A DNA stretch of 64,000 bases from Cocleimonas flava. Its GTDB lineage: Bacteria; Pseudomonadota; Gammaproteobacteria; Thiotrichales; Thiotrichaceae. A program made the translations under genes and the position numbers. Shown here in pieces: positions 18,861-27,255 of this stretch (the first letter of the stretch is position 1; each line of letters starts with the position of its first letter). The stretch covers positions 497,351 to 561,350 of the forward strand of contig NZ_SMFQ01000002.1 in the NCBI RefSeq assembly GCF_004339015.1. The letters are read 5' to 3'. The notes under the pieces were generated by a model that was not told where the DNA came from, made no database searches, and was given only the letters and a program-made list of their open reading frames with translations.

Positions 18861-20288
18861 TTAAGGAGTTGGATTTATACGGCTATGACCAACAATACGA
18901 CCATAGTTCTTAGAAGCGTCTGTAAATGTACGCTGCCAAGCTGTAAAACCTATAACTGGGATACCATTAATAGGAGCCGCAGAAGTACCACCAGTAACAT
19001 CTGTTTGATCATAGATTAAAGGGGCAACTGTGTTACTAGAGATAGACAATGCAGCCCAACCAGTTGAATTAGCAAGACCTGGATCAACTTTAGTCGGTGC
19101 AACAGTATTAAAGACTTTATTGCCGCCCCACTCAATTACGTTAGTCTCTCTCTCAAACTCAGTTGTTGGAACTTCAACTTCTGGAGATGGAGATATAACT
19201 AATCCGCCTTCTTCTTCAGTTGGAGTCGCTTCTTCACGGTCATATACAGCAAAAGCAGCAGTCACAGGTAAATCTCTGTGGTTTGTAACATCGCTAGTAC
19301 CATCTACGATTACAGAACCATTATCCGAAGGATCATCCATTAGATACTGACCAGGAATTGTAACAACCCAATCTGTAGAAACGCCATTAGTAGCATTGAA
19401 AGACCAATCGTTCATGATAGCGTCTGCGCCTAGTGAAAGACGGATCGACGAATCATAAAGACCACGCTGACCAGCAATACCACCATCTAGATCAGGGAAA
19501 TCAAACCCAGTAAGCAAACCATTATTCAAACCACCCTGCTGGTGAGTCATCATTGCCTCATCAGAGAAATCAACGATATGCGTCGCATTATCACCCATTT
19601 CCATACCAGTAGCAGCATCACGGATAAAGTAAGATACTTTCAATACATTACCAGTTTCCTCATAAACACTGTCACCCTGAGTTGCAGCTGGACCCGCAGT
19701 AGAAGTAGTAGCAGCTGGACCAGACTGGTTAGCTATGAAGAAGTTACTACGTGCAGACAAACAGCTACGTGGAGTTCCATCAGAACCGTGAAGTGCAGCA
19801 ACAGAGATCGGCTGATCTTCATCAGCTGCCGCCATACCGATTACTTCTAGGTAACCTTCATCAGCCGCACCATTTGCAGCGAAAACATCTGGAGCTTCCC
19901 ACTTTGGCTTACCGTTTGAATCTGTACCTGTCGCTTGAGGAGCAGTACAAGTGTTATCACTTGAACTAATACCTAAAACACCATCATCATCATTAATAGT
20001 ACCAACCCAAACATCGAAAGGAGACATGATTAAGTTAAAATCAAGTGCATCCGCAGAATCTGAACCACGACGTAAACGTAGTTTAACTACCTGAGTCTGG
20101 TCAGAAGTATTTGTAATATGTACGCCAGTTACGAAATTATCGCGAACTGTGTAGTATGGAACAAGCGCCAAATCACCAAGTGCGTTAGCATCTGTAGCAG
20201 CACTAGCGTTTGTATAAACAGCCATTCCACCCATTGCTAAGGTAGCCGCTACCGCCAACCCCAAAGGCTTCTTTAAAAATTGTTTCAT
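18861..20288 (-). CDS. Secreted acidic beta-rich surface protein of unknown function
   Basis: About 475 residues. I chose the ATG at 20288, not the upstream ATG at 20303, because GGAGAG lies 7-8 nt before it and a clean signal peptide then starts the protein (KKPLGLAVAATLAMGG, cleavage near NASA). The mature part begins with ANALGDLALVPYYTVRDNF, is rich in Asp, Gly, Thr and Ala, and has two widely spaced cysteines (DNTCTAP, RSCLSAR). I recognise no catalytic motif and no PEP-CTERM or LPXTG sorting tail. The good ribosome site, a strong terminator and an adjacent parvulin gene suggest an abundant exported protein, perhaps a surface layer or glycan-bound one. That role is inference. Confidence 0.75.
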   Translation of the reverse strand: MKQFLKKPLGLAVAATLAMGGMAVYTNASAATDANALGDLALVPYYTVRDNFVTGVHITNTSDQTQVVKLRLRRGSDSADALDFNLIMSPFDVWVGTINDDDGVLGISSSDNTCTAPQATGTDSNGKPKWEAPDVFAANGAADEGYLEVIGMAAADEDQPISVAALHGSDGTPRSCLSARSNFFIANQSGPAATTSTAGPAATQGDSVYEETGNVLKVSYFIRDAATGMEMGDNATHIVDFSDEAMMTHQQGGLNNGLLTGFDFPDLDGGIAGQRGLYDSSIRLSLGADAIMNDWSFNATNGVSTDWVVTIPGQYLMDDPSDNGSVIVDGTSDVTNHRDLPVTAAFAVYDREEATPTEEEGGLVISPSPEVEVPTTEFERETNVIEWGGNKVFNTVAPTKVDPGLANSTGWAALSISSNTVAPLIYDQTDVTGGTSAAPINGIPVIGFTAWQRTFTDASKNYGRIVGHSRINPTP

Positions 20289-20386
20289 TATTGAACTCTC
20301 CATTTTTTTATAAAAAAATTACTATATTAACGGCATTACTACCTGGATAATAGAAATAACAACAGACTGTATCTGGTGTTACCCCC

Positions 20387-20800
20387 CTATTCGCTGGAAC
20401 TATGCCACCATTGGCCCTTAATGTGAAGCCATTTCTCACGAATCTCAACACTGGCAACAGTTGCCTCGGCGCTAAGCCCCTTCGAATTTCTAGGCTTAGT
20501 TTCTACTAAAACTTCGACCGTAGCCACACTAGTAGCCGGATCATATTTTATGTCCGCTATTTTTGTCAAGTTCCAATCAACACCGTGACTGAACTGACTC
20601 ACATAGAGGTCTTTAGTAAAAACTGCCCTATAAGTAGGCGTTGCATATTTATAAGCATCGCCAAACTTATGATCAACAAATGCCCCCCAACGCTCACTTA
20701 CGCGAGATTCCAATTTCTCCCTATCTACTACATCAGCTTCTGCCGCAACGATCGAATGAAATTGAAAAAAAACTAAAAAAAAACTAAAAATGTACTTCAC
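20387..20800 (-). CDS. Small exported protein, unknown function
   Basis: 137 residues with an evident signal peptide (KYIFSFFLVFFQFHSIVAA). The mature part starts with EADVVDREKLESRVSERWGAFVDHKFGDAYKY and ends GQWWHSSSE. The helix-then-sheet pattern, with the phrase on a module being exercised to 'YATPTYRAVF', loosely recalls NTF2-like/SnoaL proteins; I would not assign a function. Expected location is the periplasm. It lies about 100 bp upstream of the secreted acidic protein in the same direction and may share its transcript. The region to its right (20801-21385) must contain its promoter. Confidence 0.65.
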   Translation of the reverse strand: MKYIFSFFLVFFQFHSIVAAEADVVDREKLESRVSERWGAFVDHKFGDAYKYATPTYRAVFTKDLYVSQFSHGVDWNLTKIADIKYDPATSVATVEVLVETKPRNSKGLSAEATVASVEIREKWLHIKGQWWHSSSE

Positions 20801-21385
20801 TTATTCAAACCATTTAAATCTAAAAGCATCGTAGTAAACATACGCTTAATACTCGCTTAATATTGAATCTTTACCAACATATTTACACGTGAAGATAAAA
20901 ACCTTAAATTAAACATCGCTAATCTTACTTCTTATTAGCTCGTGTTGCAGTTACGCAACATCATGATGTTTTCGAACACGTTGTTGCTATTATACAACAC
21001 TAAGATCAAAAAAAAACCTTTTTTTTTCTTGATCTGGCGAATGATACCTTTTATGTAAAGATTTCTTCAGCACAAAGCCTTTCAAACTAATTAACTAGCC
21101 TTTGATAGCAACTCTTGTGAACACCCGCAACACAGAGAAAATCTTTTCAAGCACGTCTTTTCATGAGCTACCAATGCTCAACAATACAATTGGCAAAATT
21201 CCTTGCACATATTTTAAACAAACTTTAAACAAACAAAGCTACAAGCCACCGGTACTTTATATCGTAAATTTGAGATATCATTAAACTTTCGAATAATTAG
21301 TCGATAACAAATTTTCACTTTTGTTCGCAGCGCCAAAGAAGCTATTGGTTCATAATTTTATTTTTTGGGGGGGAATGCATTTAAT
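20801..21385. promoter_or_regulatory. 585-bp divergent non-coding region with stacked palindromes
   Basis: No convincing gene. Within 20943-21035 there are four symmetric elements: TGTTGC-N6-GCAACA (20943-20960), the 14-bp palindrome AACATCATGATGTT (20957-20970), TGTTG-N8-CAACA (20982-20999) and an AGATCAA...TTGATCT hairpin with A and T runs (21003-21035). The last could be a terminator; the first three look like operator sites. The region separates the minus-strand exported protein from cysC on the plus strand. Confidence 0.5.
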
Positions 21386-21988
21386 ATGACACAGGACGTT
21401 TACTGGCACGACAACTACATAACCAGACAACACCGCCAGGAAAGAAACAATCACAAGAGCTTTGTTTTATGGTTTACCGGACTCTCTGGCTCTGGCAAAT
21501 CTTCTTTAGCCAACGCGGTTGAAAAGCATTTATTTGAAAGCGGACATAATGTCATCGTGCTTGATGGCGACAATGTTCGTCACGGGCTTTGTTCTGATCT
21601 TCACTTTTCTGCAGAAGATCGTCACGAAAACATGAGACGAGTAGGCGAAGTATCAAAACTATTTGTTGAGGCTGGCACAATTGTACTAGCTGCATTTGTA
21701 TCGCCTTACAGAGAAGACAGAGAAAGAGTGAGAAGCCGACTGCCACATGGCGACTTCCACGAAGTCTATTGCAAATGCGATCTGGAAGTTTGCGAAGAGC
21801 GAGACCCCAAAGACTTATATGCGCGCGCACGAAAAGGCGAGATTGAGAACTTCACCGGAATATCAGCCCCTTATGAAGAACCTATCAAACCGGATATTGT
21901 AATCAACACATCCACACTAACAATAGAAGCAGAGGTGAATGTTATTATTGAGCGACTTAAAGCAAAAAGACTCATCGCGAACCAATAA
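21386..21988 (+). CDS. cysC: Adenylylsulfate (APS) kinase, copy 1
   Basis: About 200 residues. APS kinase phosphorylates adenylylsulfate to PAPS, the sulfuryl donor for the sulfotransferases in this locus. Visible motifs: P-loop GLSGSGKSS, then LDGDNVRHGL, DRHENMRRVGEV, VLAAFVSPYREDR and FTGISAPYEEP, all diagnostic for CysC. The frame extends to a TTG at 21365, but the ATG at 21386 (MTQDVYW) aligns with the start of the second copy (MTKDVYW). No cysD or cysN is present in the window, so APS must be made elsewhere. The two copies are close relatives and flank ugd and a DHH phosphoesterase. Confidence 0.95.
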   Translation: MTQDVYWHDNYITRQHRQERNNHKSFVLWFTGLSGSGKSSLANAVEKHLFESGHNVIVLDGDNVRHGLCSDLHFSAEDRHENMRRVGEVSKLFVEAGTIVLAAFVSPYREDRERVRSRLPHGDFHEVYCKCDLEVCEERDPKDLYARARKGEIENFTGISAPYEEPIKPDIVINTSTLTIEAEVNVIIERLKAKRLIANQ

Positions 21989-22002
21989 CAAAATTGCTTA
22001 GG

Positions 22003-22029
22003 CACCTCCCCACTTACAAGCCTTTTTTT
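22003..22029 (+). repeat. Dispersed C-rich repeat, single arm
   Basis: CACCTCCCCACTT, then ACAAGCC and seven T; one C of the core is changed to T. It lies 14 bp after the cysC stop in the orientation that would let the T-tract end that transcript. Confidence 0.65.
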
Positions 22030-22123
22030 GAGCGACATCATGTGTCGTTAAAATAAAACTACAACCCATTCATGATTAAGTTTAGAATGCGCCGCACAAA
22101 AGGACTTACCAAAAAGACTTATC

Positions 22124-23308
22124 ATGAACAAAAAGCGTTTCAAAATTGCTATTGCGGGAACAGGCTATGTAGGACTATCTAACGGAGTTTTACTGGCACA
22201 ACACAATGATGTAATTGCGCTCGATATTGACGCCGCAAAAGTCGATCAAATCAACAATGGCATATCACCAATATCAGACGTAGAAATCGAAGATTTCTTA
22301 AAAAACAAAACGCTCAGCCTAAAAGCTACGCTTGATAAACACGAAGCCTATCAAAACGCTGATTACGTCATCATCGCGACGCCAACCGATTACGACACAG
22401 AAACCAACTACTTCGATACCTCGACAGTAGAAACTGTCATCAAAGACGTCAAAACGATAAACCCAGAAGCAATCATGGTTATAAAGTCCACTGTACCTGT
22501 GGGGTATACAAAAAGAATAAAAGAAGAACTAGGCACAGACAATATTCTATTTTCGCCAGAATTCTTAAGAGAAGGCCAGGCACTTTACGACAATCTATAC
22601 CCCTCTCGTATCATAGTTGGCGAACAATCAGACCGCGCCCAGCAATTTGCAGATTTACTTCTCGAAGGCGCCATAAAAAAAGACACCCCCCTACTTTTAA
22701 GCGATTCTACAGAAGCTGAAGCAATAAAGTTATTCTCAAATACCTACTTAGCGATGCGAGTTGCATATTTTAATGAACTAGATACCTACGCACAGATACA
22801 CAGCCTAGACACGAAACAGATTATAGAAGGTGTAGGCTTGGACCCACGGATAGGAAATCACTACAACAACCCATCATTTGGCTATGGCGGATACTGCTTA
22901 CCCAAAGATACGAAACAACTAAGAGCAAACTATCAGGACGTCCCGAGCAACCTGATTAATGCCATCGTTGAATCAAACAGCACCCGCAAAGACTTTATTG
23001 CCGAACTAGTTCTGCAAAGAAAACCTAAAGTGGTTGGCATCTATCGATTAATCATGAAAAGCGGATCTGATAATTTTAGAGCTTCTTCTATTCAAGGAAT
23101 AATGAAGCGCTTAAAGGCTCAAGGGGTTGAAGTGATTATTTATGAGCCGGAGTTGCATGAAAAGGAATTTTCAGGTTCGACCGTTATACAAGATTTGAAC
23201 TCCTTTAAAGAAAAATCTGACGTAATCGTTGCAAACCGCTTATCTGACGACATTCAAGACACTGCCGAAAAAGTAGTCACGCGCGACCTATTTGGCAATG
23301 ATTCTTAA
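22124..23308 (+). CDS. ugd: UDP-glucose 6-dehydrogenase
   Basis: 394 residues, the length of short gammaproteobacterial Ugd. N-terminal NAD fold [41 protein letters not shown], the [24 protein letters not shown] helix, and the catalytic cysteine in [14 protein letters not shown] are all present. It oxidises UDP-glucose to UDP-glucuronate in the cytosol, supplying a uronic acid to the glycan. A GDP-mannose or UDP-ManNAc substrate is less likely given the STVPVGYT and LREG pattern. It stands in the plus-strand polysaccharide run, about 135 bp after cysC and 37 bp before the DHH gene. Confidence 0.92.
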   Translation: MNKKRFKIAIAGTGYVGLSNGVLLAQHNDVIALDIDAAKVDQINNGISPISDVEIEDFLKNKTLSLKATLDKHEAYQNADYVIIATPTDYDTETNYFDTSTVETVIKDVKTINPEAIMVIKSTVPVGYTKRIKEELGTDNILFSPEFLREGQALYDNLYPSRIIVGEQSDRAQQFADLLLEGAIKKDTPLLLSDSTEAEAIKLFSNTYLAMRVAYFNELDTYAQIHSLDTKQIIEGVGLDPRIGNHYNNPSFGYGGYCLPKDTKQLRANYQDVPSNLINAIVESNSTRKDFIAELVLQRKPKVVGIYRLIMKSGSDNFRASSIQGIMKRLKAQGVEVIIYEPELHEKEFSGSTVIQDLNSFKEKSDVIVANRLSDDIQDTAEKVVTRDLFGNDS

Positions 23309-23345
23309 GCAGAGCATAACGTAATCTTGAATTAGCGAATTAAAA

Positions 23346-24317
23346 ATGAACGATTCAAACAATATAGATGTATTCAATGGCGATGCAGATGGCATTTGTG
23401 CGCTAATACAATTTCGCCTCGCCCATCCGGCAGAATCAACACTTGTTACAGGTGTAAAGCGCGACATAAAACTGCTTGATCGCGTTTCAGCTAACAAAGA
23501 AGATAAAATCAATGTATTCGACATCTCAATGGAGAAGAATAGTAGCGATGTAAAACGCCTATTATCCGAAGGCGCTTCTATTTTTTATGTCGATCACCAC
23601 ATGGCTGGCGAAATACCAAACCACACCAACTTAAATACCATTATCGATACTTCCCCAAAAACATGCACCAGTTTACTGGTCGATGATTACTTAAAAGGGG
23701 AATATACGGAATGGGCAGCAGTTGCGGCTTTCGGAGACAATCTAAACCAAAGTGCAGAAAAAACCGCACAAAGCTTATCCATAAATTCAGATCAACTTAG
23801 TCAGCTAAAACGACTAGGAATCAGCATTAATTACAATGGATACGGCAGCTCACTTGACGATTTACATTTCAAGCCTGATGACCTTTACCAAAAAATGGTT
23901 TCTTACACCTCACCTTTGGATTTTATTGAAGACACAAGCTCAGTCTATTTAGAGCTTCAAGCAGGTTATGATAACGACATTGCACAAACAACCAACCTGA
24001 AAGCTGAAATTGCCACCCCTAATATTGCAGTTTACAAACTACCCGATGAAATATGGGCAAGAAGAGTAAGCGGCGTGTTTGGAAACCAGTTAGCCAATCA
24101 ATACCCAGAAAGAGCGCACGCCATATTAAGCAACAATCCAAAAGGCGGTTATGTTGTTAGTGTACGTGCTCCACTAAATAACCTAGAGCACGCGAGTGAA
24201 CTATGCAAACAATTCCCAAGCGGCGGAGGCAGAAAAGGCGCGGCAGGAATAAATCAGCTTCCAGAAGGTGAATTGAATAACTTCATAGATCTATTGAAGA
24301 AAACCTACACACATTAA
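23346..24317 (+). CDS. DHH/DHHA1 phosphoesterase, possible pAp phosphatase
   Basis: 323 residues. DHH motifs are intact: DVFNGDADGICA near residue 8 (motif I), NVFDIS (II), YVDHHMAGE (III) and AAFGDN (IV). The C-terminal DHHA1 glycine motif is SGGGRKGAAGINQL. The family hydrolyses phosphodiesters or phosphomonoesters using two metal ions; NrnA-type members degrade both nanoRNA and 3'-phosphoadenosine 5'-phosphate (pAp). It sits 37 bp after ugd and 46 bp before the second cysC, within a sulfotransferase-rich locus. My inference is therefore that it clears pAp, the inhibitory by-product of sulfation. A nanoRNase role remains possible. Confidence 0.85.
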   Translation: MNDSNNIDVFNGDADGICALIQFRLAHPAESTLVTGVKRDIKLLDRVSANKEDKINVFDISMEKNSSDVKRLLSEGASIFYVDHHMAGEIPNHTNLNTIIDTSPKTCTSLLVDDYLKGEYTEWAAVAAFGDNLNQSAEKTAQSLSINSDQLSQLKRLGISINYNGYGSSLDDLHFKPDDLYQKMVSYTSPLDFIEDTSSVYLELQAGYDNDIAQTTNLKAEIATPNIAVYKLPDEIWARRVSGVFGNQLANQYPERAHAILSNNPKGGYVVSVRAPLNNLEHASELCKQFPSGGGRKGAAGINQLPEGELNNFIDLLKKTYTH

Positions 24318-24363
24318 TTAGCATTTTCTACAATCTAGCTCAAACAACAGAACAGAATAAATT

Positions 24364-24975
24364 ATGACCAAAGACGTATACTGGCACAACAACCACATAA
24401 GCAGACAACAACGCCAAGAAAGAAATAAACACAAGAGCTTTGTACTCTGGTTTACCGGGTTGTCAGGCTCTGGGAAATCAACACTAGCAAACGCCGTCGA
24501 AAAAGAATTATTTGATAGTGGCCATAATGTTACTGTTTTAGATGGGGATAATGTACGTCACGGACTTTGCTCCGACCTAGGCTTCACCGAAGAAGATCGT
24601 AATGAAAACATGCGTCGAATAGGCGAAGTCGCAAAACTATTCGTAGAGAGCGGAACAATCGTACTTGCAGCATTTGTATCACCCTACAGAACAGACAGAG
24701 AAAAAGTACGGAGCCGCTTACCACACGGTGAATTTTATGAAGTGTATTGTCAATGTGATTTAGATGTTTGCGAAGACCGCGACCCAAAAGGCCTTTACGC
24801 TAAAGCAAGAAAAGGCGAAATACCTAATTTTACTGGTATTTCAGCACCCTATGAGGAACCTATTAAACCGGATATGGTAGTAAATACTAACAACCTCTCT
24901 ATTGGAGAAGAAGTAAAGTTAATAATAGACAATCTTCAAAAGAAAAACTTAGTCACTCAAGGAAATCATGAATAG
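24364..24975 (+). CDS. cysC: Adenylylsulfate (APS) kinase, copy 2
   Basis: 203 residues and closely similar to the copy at 21386 along its whole length (MTKDVYWHNNHISRQQRQER at the start). P-loop [32 protein letters not shown] and FTGISAPYEEP are intact, so it should be active. Its last codons overlap the ATG of the downstream dehydratase by 8 nt, tying it to the sugar-nucleotide operon. Having two intact APS kinases 2.4 kb apart suggests a dosage effect or two transcription units feeding PAPS to the sulfotransferases. Confidence 0.95.
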   Translation: MTKDVYWHNNHISRQQRQERNKHKSFVLWFTGLSGSGKSTLANAVEKELFDSGHNVTVLDGDNVRHGLCSDLGFTEEDRNENMRRIGEVAKLFVESGTIVLAAFVSPYRTDREKVRSRLPHGEFYEVYCQCDLDVCEDRDPKGLYAKARKGEIPNFTGISAPYEEPIKPDMVVNTNNLSIGEEVKLIIDNLQKKNLVTQGNHE

Positions 24976-26065
24976 TATACAAAACAAAAACATACTTATT
25001 ACAGGTGCATGTGGAACCGTTGGTTCAGAACTAGTAAAAGCACTTTTATGCAATGAAGAATATAAACCAAAATCTGTAGTTGGCTTAGATAATAACGAAT
25101 CCGAACTATTTTTTATCGATCAATTATATCTCGACGACCAAAGAGCAAGCTTTCACCTAGCAGATATTCGTGATAGAGATGTTTTAACCCGAGAAATGCA
25201 AGGTATTGATATTGTTTTTCATGCGGCAGCTTTAAAGCATGTAATTCTTTGCGAAAGATCTCCGTATGAAGCTGTCCAAACAAATATTACTGGCTGCCAA
25301 AATATTATTTATGCCGCAGAAGCAAATAATGTTGAGAAAGTAATATTTACAAGCTCAGACAAAGCGGTAAACCCGACTAATGTTATGGGAACATCGAAAC
25401 TAATGGGCGAAAGACTTATGACTGCTGCAAATGGCAGCTCTAAAAAGTCTAACACAATATTTGCATCCACAAGGTTTGGAAATGTATTAGGTTCAAACGG
25501 GTCTGTAATCCCTATATTTAAAAAACAAATACAAAATGGAGGCCCAATAACATTAACTGATATTGAAATGACGAGATTTGTCATGACAGTAGAAGAATCT
25601 GTTCGCCTGGTTATTGATTCAGCCCAACAAGCAAAGGGAGGTGAGGTTTTCATCACCAAGATGCCAGTACTGCGGATCGCGGATATGGCCAAAGTAATGA
25701 TCGAACTATTGGCAAAGCATTATGGGCATAAGCCTGAAGATCTAAAAGTTAACATAATAGGCTCAAAGCCTGGTGAGAAACTATATGAAGAACTAATGAG
25801 TGATGAAGAAACTCGCCGAGCTGTTGAGTTAGAACAATATTTCTCTGTACTTCCTGCATTTAGAGGCTTCCAACAAGATATCGATTATAAATATAAAAAC
25901 GTTGTTAATGAAATAGTCGACGATCCTTATATCTCATCAGAAGCTCAGATGATGACGCCAGAAGAAATAAAAGATTTTCTAATTTCTAATAATTTATTAG
26001 GCATTGAAGAGGATAAATTTGGTGAACGATACTGGCCAGGAGACAAAGAGGAGAAGCAAAAATAA
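24968..26065 (+). CDS. UDP-sugar 4,6-dehydratase/epimerase (short FlaA1/CapD type)
   Basis: 365 residues, an extended SDR without membrane segments. N-terminal NAD motif TGACGTVGSELV, then HAAALKHV, SSDKAVNPTNVMGTSK with Met in place of the usual Tyr (the S-M-K triad of inverting 4,6-dehydratases), RFGNVLGSNGSVIP and GSKPGEKLYEELMS. Enzymes of this class convert UDP-GlcNAc to a 4-keto-6-deoxy sugar. The C-terminus is longer than in PseB by a tail containing MMTPEEIKDFL. It overlaps cysC by 8 nt and sqdB at TAATG, so the genes are translationally coupled. The aminotransferase at 37128 could act on its product. Confidence 0.87.
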   Translation: MNSIQNKNILITGACGTVGSELVKALLCNEEYKPKSVVGLDNNESELFFIDQLYLDDQRASFHLADIRDRDVLTREMQGIDIVFHAAALKHVILCERSPYEAVQTNITGCQNIIYAAEANNVEKVIFTSSDKAVNPTNVMGTSKLMGERLMTAANGSSKKSNTIFASTRFGNVLGSNGSVIPIFKKQIQNGGPITLTDIEMTRFVMTVEESVRLVIDSAQQAKGGEVFITKMPVLRIADMAKVMIELLAKHYGHKPEDLKVNIIGSKPGEKLYEELMSDEETRRAVELEQYFSVLPAFRGFQQDIDYKYKNVVNEIVDDPYISSEAQMMTPEEIKDFLISNNLLGIEEDKFGERYWPGDKEEKQK

Positions 26066-27255
26066 TGAACATACTTATATTAGGTGGAGATGGCTACTTA
26101 GGCTGGCCAACAGCAATGCATTTTTCCAGTCGTGGACACGACGTAACAGTTGTAGATAATTACTTCAGACGCAATGCCTGCACAACTTTAGACACAGGCA
26201 TGCTTTACCCTGTGCCCACACTAATCGAACGAGCTAAAATTTGGCACGAAAAAACAGGCAAAGAGATAAAGGTTGTTATCGACGATTTATCTGAACCCGA
26301 AGTAATGCGTTCATTATTCACTGGAAATAATTTAAGTTACCAGTGGGCAATCAATAATAAATTTTCTGGCAAACCAGAGACAGTTATACATTACGCGGAA
26401 CAGCCTTCGGCGCCTTATTCAGTGGCAAATTACAAACAAGCAGACTTTACACTGATAAATAACCTTCGAGTAACAAACAATTTAATTTGGGCGGTACGTG
26501 ACTTTTCACCAGATACTCACATAATCAAACTAGGCACTATGGGAGTATATGGAACTCCAAACATTGATATTGAAGAAGGATGGCTTGAAGTAGAGCACAA
26601 AGGAAGAAAAGATAAGTTCCTCTTTCCCAGACAAGCCAGCTCTCTGTATCACACAACCAAAATCATGGATACCGATTTGGAATGGTTTGGTGTTCGCATG
26701 TGGGGCTTACGCATAACAGACTTAATGCAAGGCCCTGTTTATGGAATTGAAACCGAAGAATCGAACATTGACGATCGTTTGAAAACTATTTTTAATTATG
26801 ACGAGGTATTCGGCACCATAGTTAACAGATTCATAGTTCAATCAATCGTAGGATATCCTCTAACAGTATATGGAAAAGGAGGACAGACAAGAGGTTACCT
26901 AAACATCAAAGATACATTACAGTGCATAGAAATGGCTGTAAAAACCCCCGCCGAAGCCAATGAACTACGAATTTTCAATCAGATCATGGAAACCTTCTCA
27001 GCAAATGAGCTTGCTGATTTAGCCCAAAAAGTTGGCAATAAATTAGGGTACGATGTAAAAATAGATCATATAGAAAACCCAAGAAAGGAAGCAGAAGAAC
27101 ATTATTACAACCCCACATATCAAGGTCTTCAAGACATAGGGGTAACACCCCACTACCTTGACGAACAGGTAATGGAAAAAATGTTTAAAATAATCGAAAA
27201 ACATAAAAAAAATATTCGTAAAGACGTAATATTTAAAGGGGTAAAGTGGGCATGA
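26065..27255 (+). CDS. sqdB: SqdB/SQD1-like UDP-sulfoquinovose synthase
   Basis: 396 residues. The protein follows the SqdB/SQD1 pattern throughout: ILGGDGYLGWPTAMHFSSRGH, VDNYFRRNA, VIHYAEQPSAPYS, LGTMGVYGTPN, ASSLYHTTKIMD, RITDLMQGPVYGIETEE and FNYDEVFGTIVNRFIVQ, then IFNQIMETFS and ENPRKEAEEHYYNP. The SDR triad (Thr, Tyr, Lys) is intact. SqdB uses UDP-glucose, sulfite and NAD+ to make UDP-sulfoquinovose, the sulfonated sugar of sulfolipid or of glycans. Overlaps on both sides (TAATG, ATGA) place it in a tight operon with two other sugar enzymes and a GT4 transferase. A glycan rather than lipid use is inferred from this context. Some members of the wider family might use other substrates. 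Confidence 0.85.
   Translation: MNILILGGDGYLGWPTAMHFSSRGHDVTVVDNYFRRNACTTLDTGMLYPVPTLIERAKIWHEKTGKEIKVVIDDLSEPEVMRSLFTGNNLSYQWAINNKFSGKPETVIHYAEQPSAPYSVANYKQADFTLINNLRVTNNLIWAVRDFSPDTHIIKLGTMGVYGTPNIDIEEGWLEVEHKGRKDKFLFPRQASSLYHTTKIMDTDLEWFGVRMWGLRITDLMQGPVYGIETEESNIDDRLKTIFNYDEVFGTIVNRFIVQSIVGYPLTVYGKGGQTRGYLNIKDTLQCIEMAVKTPAEANELRIFNQIMETFSANELADLAQKVGNKLGYDVKIDHIENPRKEAEEHYYNPTYQGLQDIGVTPHYLDEQVMEKMFKIIEKHKKNIRKDVIFKGVKWA

Noticed and set aside
19030-19969. Three plus-strand open frames inside the secreted acidic protein
   Set aside because: They are antisense to a protein with a clear signal peptide and a good ribosome site; no motif or ribosome site supports them.
20380-20400. Partial repeat-like ACCCCCCTATT at the end of the small exported-protein gene
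   Set aside because: It overlaps the TAG stop and lacks the CTT core and T-tract, so I did not count it as a copy.
21102-21284. 60-codon plus-strand frame upstream of cysC
   Set aside because: Starts with TTG, no ribosome site, no recognisable motif and low-complexity composition; regarded as a chance frame in the regulatory gap.
22680-22706. C6-TACTT-like string inside ugd (ACCCCCCTACTTTTAAGCG)
   Set aside because: It encodes the normal DTPLLLSD stretch of UDP-glucose dehydrogenase just before the conserved EAEAIKLF block, so codon coincidence explains it; no GCAC or T-tract follows.
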